This document shows positions 58,659 to 64,000 of a stretch of 64,000 nt of DNA, piece after piece. How positions within the stretch are numbered: the first letter of the stretch is position 1; every line of letters starts with the position of its first letter. This stretch comes from Deltaproteobacteria bacterium (GTDB taxonomy: Bacteria; Myxococcota; Kuafuiibacteriia; Kuafuiibacteriales; Kuafuiibacteriaceae): the NCBI GenBank assembly GCA_011526105.1, contig WYAZ01000143.1, forward strand, positions 1 through 64,000, read 5' to 3'. Under the pieces are notes generated by a model that saw only the letters and a list, made by a program, of their open reading frames with translations, was not told where the DNA came from and did not search any database. The translations under genes were made by a program, and so were the position numbers.

Positions 58659-60524
58659 TCAAGGCCGCACGAGCGGGGCGATGTCGTCCCGATTCACGAC
58701 TCCATCTCCGTCTCGGTCCCCATCGGGGGGCAGACAGAGGTGCTGAACGAGGTCGAGCCGGGCAGTGAGCGACGGATAGCCGGTCACGTCGAACTCGAGA
58801 CCACTTTGTACCCGGCGGCGCTCCGCGAAGTAGATCTCGAGCCGATGGGGCCCCGCGTCGAGCCAGATGCGCTTTCGTTCGCGTGCGATGGCATGGATGC
58901 CGCCCAGATCGATCTGCAGCTGACCATCGATGAAGAGCCAGCTGTCGTCATCGCTGCCCATCTCGAAGGTGTAGTAGCCGGACTCCGATGCGATCGCGGT
59001 CGTGTACCAGTGCGCGGCGAAGTAGTACGGGTCTCCGCAGAGCCCGGTGTTCACCGGGAAGTAGTTGTCTCCGTAGGAGATGATCAAGGACTGCCGCTCC
59101 AAAGAGAACACACGATACTGATCGCTGAACCAGTCGTACTGACTCGGCAGCGTTCCTCGCACCACGCCGGTGATCTTCTTCTCTACGTCACGATGTGTGC
59201 ACGGAAGATTGAAGAAGTCCCCGATGAATCGGCCGCGGTGGTGAACCAGACCCGCGCCGCACACCAGGTCCGGATTGCAGGGCTCGGCGTCGTCCACGTC
59301 CAGGACCCCATCGTCGTCGTCGTCTAGATCGACGTTGTTCGGTATCCCGTCGCCGTCACAGTCGCTCGGATCCGTCTGAGTCTCTCTTTGATACTCGATG
59401 AGCTTCACCCCGCCGAGACCGTCGGCCAATGCGATGATCTCACCGCTGAGCGCGACCGCGTTGGCGCTGCCGCGATCGTCGACGACATCGATGGTCGCCA
59501 GTTGCAGCGGGTTCGCTGGGTCGAGCACGTCGGCGACGACCAACCCCTCTTCGCCGTTGGCGAGGATGGCGACTCGGCCATCCAGAGCGAGCGCAAGACC
59601 GTTCGCGGTGCCGGTGGTGGGAAGGTGTCCGATGCGTGAGAGATCTCTCAGGTCGTGGATGAGCAGACCTGCTTCATCGGCGGAGAGGAAGAGCAGATCC
59701 TCGCGGCGTTCGCCCCAAGTGGGGGCACCCACCGTTCCGCCCTCGAGCGCCGCGCTCACCTGGCTGCGCGCCGTGTTGGCGCCGGTGCTGCCGAAGCGGA
59801 CGAGACTCGGGGGCGAGCCCGAGATGGCGACGAGTCCCCCTCCCGGAAGGGGTTCGGTCCAACGTGCGTCTTCGAGCGGCACGTCGTCGGCCACCACCGG
59901 CGCCGACCCGCCGAGATCCACTCGCATGATGCCGCCGCCCAGGTCCCCGTAGCTGACGTAGGCTTGATAGGCTTCGAGTGAAACGTAGGTGGACGCGTAG
60001 CTCCCCACGGCAACGCTCTCTCGAAACGAGAAGGTGTCTTCCGTGAGATCGAAGAGCTCCAGGGTGCCACCGAGAAGGTGATCCTGGGCGGCGACGACGA
60101 TTCGTGTACCCGACGCCGCGAGCTTCGCGAGGTCTGCGGTCGGAAAGATCGCCTCCGCGAGAACGAAGGGTGCTTCCACCTGACTCACGTTGATGACCTG
60201 GAGCGCGCCGAGAAAGCTCTCGCCGCGAACGCCGTAGGTCGCAAAGACGTGCTGATTGACGTAGCGAACGTCCGTGGCCTGGAGCGTCACTCCATCGACG
60301 ACGGGAGGATCGATGGTCGCGATCAATCGCAGTCCGAGTCCCGTGACCGCCACGCTGCCGGTGCGCGTGCGCAGCCCGAAGCTGCGACGCTGCACGGCGC
60401 CATCACCCATCCGGGTGGCGCTCAGATCCCCCGGCCCTCGCATGATGACTCGCTCGCCTTCCGCGCAGGCCGAAGCCCAGACCACCGAAGCGAGCAAGAG
60501 CGGGCGGAGCCACGGCTGAGTCAC
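58659..60524 (-). CDS. Surface lipoprotein with propeller, calcium-binding repeats and fibro-slime domain
   Basis: A 621-residue protein. The lipoprotein signal ends VVWASAC (Cys20). Residues 50-390 form a LVIVD-type propeller (LTGRVAILANGEEGLVVADV, IIALADGLGGVKLIEY). A thrombospondin type-3-like calcium-binding stretch follows (DCDGDGIPNNVDLDDDDDG). The C-terminal 190 residues fit the fibro-slime/PA14-like domain: GYYTFEMGSDDDSWLFIDGQ, LDAGPHRLEIYFAERR and FDVTGY. The last residues hold another DGDRDGDGVVNRDD calcium loop. Fibro-slime domains occur in bacterial surface and slime-mould proteins. It likely binds carbohydrates or the matrix. Confidence 0.85.
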   Translation of the reverse strand: MTQPWLRPLLLASVVWASACAEGERVIMRGPGDLSATRMGDGAVQRRSFGLRTRTGSVAVTGLGLRLIATIDPPVVDGVTLQATDVRYVNQHVFATYGVRGESFLGALQVINVSQVEAPFVLAEAIFPTADLAKLAASGTRIVVAAQDHLLGGTLELFDLTEDTFSFRESVAVGSYASTYVSLEAYQAYVSYGDLGGGIMRVDLGGSAPVVADDVPLEDARWTEPLPGGGLVAISGSPPSLVRFGSTGANTARSQVSAALEGGTVGAPTWGERREDLLFLSADEAGLLIHDLRDLSRIGHLPTTGTANGLALALDGRVAILANGEEGLVVADVLDPANPLQLATIDVVDDRGSANAVALSGEIIALADGLGGVKLIEYQRETQTDPSDCDGDGIPNNVDLDDDDDGVLDVDDAEPCNPDLVCGAGLVHHRGRFIGDFFNLPCTHRDVEKKITGVVRGTLPSQYDWFSDQYRVFSLERQSLIISYGDNYFPVNTGLCGDPYYFAAHWYTTAIASESGYYTFEMGSDDDSWLFIDGQLQIDLGGIHAIARERKRIWLDAGPHRLEIYFAERRRVQSGLEFDVTGYPSLTARLDLVQHLCLPPDGDRDGDGVVNRDDIAPLVRP

Positions 60525-60613
60525 CGAGGTCGATGCTACGCGGGGTCAAGCAACCTCACAAATCTGAGAACCCAGCTGAAGGATATGGAAGGTGGAGGTG
60601 TGAGCCCGCAGGG

Positions 60614-61078
60614 CTAACGGACGAACTGATCCTTGGCGAAGGAGGCACGATCCTGCGGACTTCCCAAGGAAAGCGACTGTTTCGCATCGGGTGAGACCAC
60701 GACCAGCGATCGGGTTCCGTTCAGCCGGTAGTCCGCCAGAAACCCGAGGACGCGGTCGTCCGAGGGGCGCGAGATCATCCACAACGACCGAGAGTCGAGG
60801 TGTGGGTCTTGCGGGGGCAAGCCTTGGCGGTGATCGGCCCGCGAGGCCACTTTAGCCAGGTGCGGCTCGAGCGCCACTTCGTAGGGCCAGACCTCGGTGA
60901 GTTGATACGCTGCGGCCGGCTTGTCTTTGACCCCGAGGCGGTTGAGGGCGCCGCTGAGCTCTGCCGAACGCGCGCCCAGGACCTCGTTCGACGAGCGCTG
61001 GGCGTGGCCGGTGGCGCTGATGCCGCTCTTTGGAGTGGGGTCTGTGAACCAGCCCGAGATCACGCTTTTGAGGCCCAT
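60614..61078 (-). CDS. Small unknown protein under the FliA-like promoter
   Basis: A 154-residue soluble protein, opening MGLKSVISGWFTDPTPKS. No signal peptide, membrane helix or Cys. Helical stretches (AELSGALNRLGVKDKPAAAYQ) alternate with polar regions, and the end is acidic then basic. The FliA-like promoter at 61113-61088 predicts a transcript start at about 61080, only two bases before the ATG, so the message would be leaderless; a GTG at 61063 gives a 17-base leader and is an alternative start. It is divergent from the 61198 gene. The regulon link to the rod-like gene at 348 suggests a secretion-related protein; the fold is unknown. Confidence 0.65.
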   Translation of the reverse strand: MGLKSVISGWFTDPTPKSGISATGHAQRSSNEVLGARSAELSGALNRLGVKDKPAAAYQLTEVWPYEVALEPHLAKVASRADHRQGLPPQDPHLDSRSLWMISRPSDDRVLGFLADYRLNGTRSLVVVSPDAKQSLSLGSPQDRASFAKDQFVR

Positions 61079-61087
61079 CGAGCTTCT

Positions 61088-61113
61088 TATCGGCGCATGA
61101 GGCGAACTGTTGC
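61088..61113 (-). promoter_or_regulatory. FliA/WhiG-like promoter of the 61078 gene
   Basis: On the minus strand GCAAC (61113-61109), 15 bases, then CCGATAAG (61093-61086). The match to the 281-308 motif includes the flanking AAG after CCGAT, and the spacing is identical. The role as a promoter is inferred from the three-way agreement. Confidence 0.65.
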
Positions 61114-61197
61114 TCGGTTGGCGCGGCGCTGCGTCGCGGCGCATCCACCCATGTCTCCTCGCGCAGACACCTCCGAGACCGCACGGCTGGAAAGTGC

Positions 61198-61674
61198 GTG
61201 AACTCGCCTGGCACGGCATCTGCTCCTCCTAAGTCCGTGGAAGCCAGGGAGCGCCGTTCGAAAGCGGAATCCGCTGAGCCGCTGCACCCCAAAGTGCAGT
61301 CGGTCTACGGAGCCATTCAGGCCGAGCCGAGTCTCGAGCGCGTCACCGCGATTGTCGAAGAGGCGGTCGCGACTTCGAGCGGTCTGGAGCTGGCTCGGGT
61401 CGTGTTCGATCTCCTTCGACTTGGTTTCGGCGCGCAGGACGCCGGAGCCGACGACGTGGCGCAGGTGATCTTCGAGGTGTGCCAAAAGGCCCATCCAAGA
61501 CTCGTGCGGGTCGGCGAAGATGGCACGCGGCTCGAGGTCCGACTGAAGGCGGCGCAGGAATGGACCGCCTGGTCGAATGAGTCTCGCGTCGCCGCGAAGG
61601 TCGGTGAGCCGCCCAAGAAGGGGTCTGTACCTCTGAGCACGCTCTCGGGATTCCATAGGAGTATCCGGCGCTAG
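61198..61674 (+). CDS. Small helical protein of unknown function
   Basis: A 158-residue protein starting with GTG and a GGAAAG ribosome site seven bases upstream. It has a polar N-terminus and then a helical region (KVQSVYGAIQAEPSLERVTA, then ELARVVFDLLRLGFGAQDAG) and a basic tail ending FHRSIRR. The regular helical, chaperone-like look (VFDLLRLGFG...VAQVIFEVCQKAHP) recalls small secretion chaperones, but the assignment is speculative. It is divergent from the 61078 gene and followed by a short hairpin, so it probably forms its own unit. Confidence 0.55.
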   Translation: MNSPGTASAPPKSVEARERRSKAESAEPLHPKVQSVYGAIQAEPSLERVTAIVEEAVATSSGLELARVVFDLLRLGFGAQDAGADDVAQVIFEVCQKAHPRLVRVGEDGTRLEVRLKAAQEWTAWSNESRVAAKVGEPPKKGSVPLSTLSGFHRSIRR

Positions 61675-61683
61675 GCCGGTTTT
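61665..61683 (+). terminator. Possible short terminator after the 61198 gene
   Basis: CCGGC (61665-61669), loop GCTAG, GCCGG (61675-61679), then TTTT (61680-61683). The stem is only five bases and overlaps the stop codon of the 61198 gene, so it may be weak. Confidence 0.45.
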
Positions 61684-61701
61684 GAAACAGGAGGTTTCGT
61701 C

Positions 61702-61908
61702 ATGTCATCGATCAATCAGTCCAAACCCATTTCCACCGCGTCGCAGGTGAAACACGCCGACGCCGCCGGGGCCGAGCGTCCCGCCGGCGGTATCGTGGGC
61801 GGCATGGTGGCGCAGCTCAGAGCCCAGAACGACCCCAAGCTCGCTCCGCTCGTGAAGACGCTCGACGATCTCCTGGCTGCTGGGCAAAAGGCCAACAAGG
61901 CGCCTTAG
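61702..61908 (+). CDS. Short polar protein of unknown function
   Basis: A 68-residue protein with a strong ribosome site: AGGAGG (61689-61694) seven bases before ATG, which is the best in this region. It opens MSSINQSKPISTASQVKHAD and contains AQLRAQNDPKLAPLVKTLDD, then a Lys/Ala-rich end. No Cys and no membrane helix. The Ser/Thr/Gln-rich N-terminus is compatible with a type III secretion signal, but the test is weak. It lies between two other small genes with a probable terminator upstream. Confidence 0.6.
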   Translation: MSSINQSKPISTASQVKHADAAGAERPAGGIVGGMVAQLRAQNDPKLAPLVKTLDDLLAAGQKANKAP

Positions 61909-61960
61909 GCGCCACCGGTCAGGGTCAGCCCACATCCTGCTCGCTCTCGGGCGAGCGGAT

Positions 61961-62326
61961 GTGCCATGCCTCCATTGGGAGCGTGGTTTGCCGAAGCCCG
62001 ACGAATTCGACTGCCAGCGATGCGGCGCGTGCTGCTGCAATCGTCAGGAGAACATGGGCTGGCGCTTTGTCGACTACGTCGAGGTGAAGAAGACGGACGC
62101 CCTGTTCGCGCGAAAAGACATGCTCGCGGTGCTCGCGGTGCGGAACGAAGAGGGCGAGTTCCACCTCCGACTCGTGGGCGAGGAGCAACGCTGCGTCGCG
62201 CTCGTCGGCCGCCTCGGGGAGTTCGTGGAGTGCAGCGCCTATGCGCTGCGCCCCGATGGTTGTCGACGCGTCGAAGCGGGAGGTCACGCTTGTCTCGAGG
62301 CTCGCCGCGACCGGGGGATCGGCTGA
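61961..62326 (+). CDS. Short YkgJ-family cysteine-cluster protein
   Basis: A 121-residue protein with the YkgJ cysteine pattern: FDCQRCGACCCNRQ (residues 16-29), EEQRCVALVGRLGEFVECSAYALRPDGCRRVE and GHACLEA. It is shorter than the 49374 protein but has the same order of metal-binding cysteines, probably for zinc or an iron-sulfur centre. It follows the 61702 gene by 52 bases on the same strand. Confidence 0.88.
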   Translation: MPCLHWERGLPKPDEFDCQRCGACCCNRQENMGWRFVDYVEVKKTDALFARKDMLAVLAVRNEEGEFHLRLVGEEQRCVALVGRLGEFVECSAYALRPDGCRRVEAGGHACLEARRDRGIG

Positions 62327-62348
62327 GTCGGGATCGCAAACGGGGTGT

Positions 62349-62389
62349 GTGACAGGGCCTGTGACGGTGTCACCGGTGACGGTGTCACC
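62349..62389. promoter_or_regulatory. GTGAC half-site repeats upstream of the right-edge gene
   Basis: GTGAC at 62349-62353, then the 14-base unit GTGACGGTGTCACC twice, at 62361-62374 and 62376-62389 (15 bases apart). Each copy is a GTGAC-GGT-GTCAC palindrome, and the junction GTCACCGGTGAC is also palindromic. This phased operator-like array ends 93 bases before the start of the coiled-coil gene at 62483 and likely binds a dimeric regulator cooperatively. No T-run follows. Confidence 0.6.
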
Positions 62390-62482
62390 CGTGGCCGCTG
62401 CATGATTTCAAAGACTTACGCCGCCTCTCGCGCTCGAAAAGGCCGGTTTCGCCCGGCATGAGACCTGCTCTCTCCTGGGTGT

Positions 62483-64000
62483 ATGAACCCGCTTTGCCTC
62501 AATCACTCCGCCGTCGCTCTCACCAAGACCTTTGCCTCGAGCAGCAAGCCTCAGACGCCGCCGTCGCTCCCGAAGGGCACGCCCCGTTCGCCCATGAACG
62601 CCTCGATGGCACCTTCGGCGGCGAGCTTCGCCGCCCTCGGTCGTCTCTCACCGATCGCACAATGGTTCCAGAGCGCGGCCGCGCCCACTGGGCCGGGCGG
62701 CATCCCTCTGGCGCAGATTCGCCAGAACCTCGCAGGTATCCCGGTTCAGAGCGACGCGCGAGAGCTTGGCCCCAAGCCCAACTTCATCGCGCTCAACGAG
62801 ATCGCATCCGCCAACACCCCGGCGAAGCGCGCAGCCTTCGCCGAGCTCAAGACCGCGCAAGCGAAGTTGGCCGCGGCCGAAGCCAAAGCCCTGACAAACG
62901 AGCAGATGGTCGAGACACGCCGCAACGCGGTGGACGGGCTCGACACTCAGATCGGCGATCGGTCCATGCGCTTGGCGGCGGGTCGGGAGCGAGTGAAGGA
63001 GCTCGAGGCCGAGCTTCTGCGCACGACCGATCCGGACGATCGCCGCGCACTCAACACCGATCTGCGCGAAGCACGAACCGATCTGCGCAACGTCGAGATC
63101 GAGCTGAGCGGAATGCGGACCCGACTGTTGGCCGCGAACACCTCCCTCTCCAGATCCGAGCGTGCCCTCGCGACCTCCAAGACCGGGGTCGAGGCGGCGC
63201 AGCGAGGCCTCGGTGCCGCTTCGGCGAAGTTCAGCAAGTGGGTCAAGGACAACGGCCTTTCGCACAACCGCGAACTCAGGACCCTGAACGAACAGCTCCG
63301 CGGGGCTGAGCGTAATCTCGCCCGGGCGCGCGCTCGTGGGGCCAACGCAACGACGCTCCAGGGACTCGAGAACCAGGTCGAGTTTCTCGGCCAGCAGCGA
63401 CTCGGCAAAGTGAACGAACTCAACGCGCGCATCGAAGCCTTCGAGCCCCTGGTCGACATCCGTCAGAACCACCATACGATCACGGTGGATGGAGACCGCG
63501 TTCGCCTGCATGACAACGTGGCCACCTACGCGACCGACACCCCCGAAGGTCTCGAGGGCCGCTCGGACAATGACGGTCAAGCCGTGGTCGCGGCGCGCCT
63601 GGCGGCCTCGGGTCTCTCTGCCGACAAGCAGCAGATCCTGGGCATCGTCTCCGGACACGAAGGGAGCTTCTCGACCATCAACACCTGGGACCGCGCAAAG
63701 GTCACCGCCGGATTTCTGCAGTGGACACTGGGTGAGGCGGGGAGCGGATCTTTGGTGGGTCTCATGAAGGAGATCGAGCGCCGAGATCCCGCCGCTTATC
63801 GCGAGCGCTTTCAGCGCTACGGCCTCGATGTCGGCGGCAGAGAGATCGAGCTGACTCGCCCCGACGGGAGCGTGCTGCGCGGTTCCGACGCGGCGGAGGC
63901 GATTCAGCGAGACCCGAGGCTCGCCGCCGTCCTTTCGAGGGCCGGGACCGATCCACGAATCCAAGACGTCCAGGTGGCGCATGGTGCATCCACCAAGATC
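62483..64000 (+). CDS. Coiled-coil protein with lysozyme-like segment (truncated by window edge)
   Basis: At least 506 residues, with the frame open to the last base. Residues 1-85 are polar and low in charge with Ser/Pro/Ala bias (PSAASFAALGRLSPIAQWFQ) and no classical signal peptide. About residues 110-320 form a long coiled coil (ELKTAQAKLAAAEAKALTNE, TRLLAANTSLSRSERALATS). From about 385 the sequence LGIVSGHEGSFSTINTWDRA, then AGFLQWTLGE and MKEIERRDPAAYRERFQRYGL, has the layout of a lysozyme-superfamily domain, with a candidate catalytic Glu393, followed by repeats of unknown type. I infer a secreted peptidoglycan hydrolase or cell-wall-binding protein, possibly exported by a specialised system. 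The upstream operator-like array may control it. The function is inferred and the C-terminus is missing. Confidence 0.65.
   Translation, partial: MNPLCLNHSAVALTKTFASSSKPQTPPSLPKGTPRSPMNASMAPSAASFAALGRLSPIAQWFQSAAAPTGPGGIPLAQIRQNLAGIPVQSDARELGPKPNFIALNEIASANTPAKRAAFAELKTAQAKLAAAEAKALTNEQMVETRRNAVDGLDTQIGDRSMRLAAGRERVKELEAELLRTTDPDDRRALNTDLREARTDLRNVEIELSGMRTRLLAANTSLSRSERALATSKTGVEAAQRGLGAASAKFSKWVKDNGLSHNRELRTLNEQLRGAERNLARARARGANATTLQGLENQVEFLGQQRLGKVNELNARIEAFEPLVDIRQNHHTITVDGDRVRLHDNVATYATDTPEGLEGRSDNDGQAVVAARLAASGLSADKQQILGIVSGHEGSFSTINTWDRAKVTAGFLQWTLGEAGSGSLVGLMKEIERRDPAAYRERFQRYGLDVGGREIELTRPDGSVLRGSDAAEAIQRDPRLAAVLSRAGTDPRIQDVQVAHGASTKI

Noticed and set aside
62648-63982. A 444-codon frame on the minus strand under the right-edge gene
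   Set aside because: The plus-strand frame 62483-64000 gives a coherent coiled coil and a lysozyme-like segment; the minus frame has no domain and no signal.
1-64000. CRISPR array, insertion sequence, prophage or rRNA genes
   Set aside because: No regular spacer repeats, no transposase or integrase motifs and no rRNA were seen in reading the window.

Overview
The window is GC-rich, densely coded bacterial DNA with no insertion sequence, transposase, phage gene or CRISPR array. Its gene content points to a Myxococcota (deltaproteobacterial) chromosome, perhaps a Polyangiales/Sandaracinaceae-like lineage. The evidence is Hanks-type kinases with PEGA domains, many secreted lipoproteins with choice-of-anchor D, propeller, fibro-slime or Asp/Ala-rich segments, sigma-54 activators including a giant ATPase-TPR version, and a degenerate receiver protein. 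This placement is inference from families; there is no rRNA gene to confirm it. No gap between genes exceeds 300 bases; the longest (37427-37635, 58452-58658, 62327-62482) hold the sites listed below or nothing recognisable.

Layout. 1-842: tail of a FliA/WhiG-type sigma factor and a small protein resembling type III secretion inner-rod proteins. 846-7949: a duplicated AdoHcyase-like protein, an OmpA-family protein, an iodotyrosine-deiodinase-like flavoprotein, serC and small envelope proteins. 7969-12246: a membrane histidine kinase divergent from an Omp85-type barrel and an NtrC-family response regulator. 12224-19711: lipoproteins, a PLD-like protein, pal, a YihG-type acyltransferase and an RNase Z-like hydrolase. 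19795-26650: a PEGA pseudokinase, a TonB-dependent-receptor-like barrel, tRNA-Phe and an active PEGA kinase. 26741-33536: lipoproteins and an ATP-grasp/M32 carboxypeptidase fusion. 33533-41486: a 1297-residue sigma-54 activator with its own apparent sigma-54 promoter and upstream inverted repeat, then fmt, def, a degenerate receiver protein and a Sel1 protein. 41558-46751: a TetR-controlled RND/LolA-like/porin operon with a clear operator. 46794-50021: two small unknown proteins, MscS, a methyltransferase and a YkgJ protein. 50035-60524: four large lipoproteins, a kinase, a LuxR-type HTH fragment and a zinc-ribbon microprotein. 60614-64000: small unknown proteins and a coiled-coil protein with a lysozyme-like segment that runs off the right edge.

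The main hidden signal is a promoter-like motif, GCAAC - 15 bases - CCGATA, found exactly three times and each time just upstream of a small uncharacterised gene (starts at 348 on +, 47504 on -, 61078 on -). The -10 half matches the FliA/WhiG consensus, and the window opens with the DNA-binding region of such a sigma factor. The first target resembles a type III secretion rod protein. I propose a dispersed regulon of a FliA-like sigma factor, possibly serving a non-flagellar type III secretion-like system, with the 46794-47504 pair and the 61078 gene as undescribed members.
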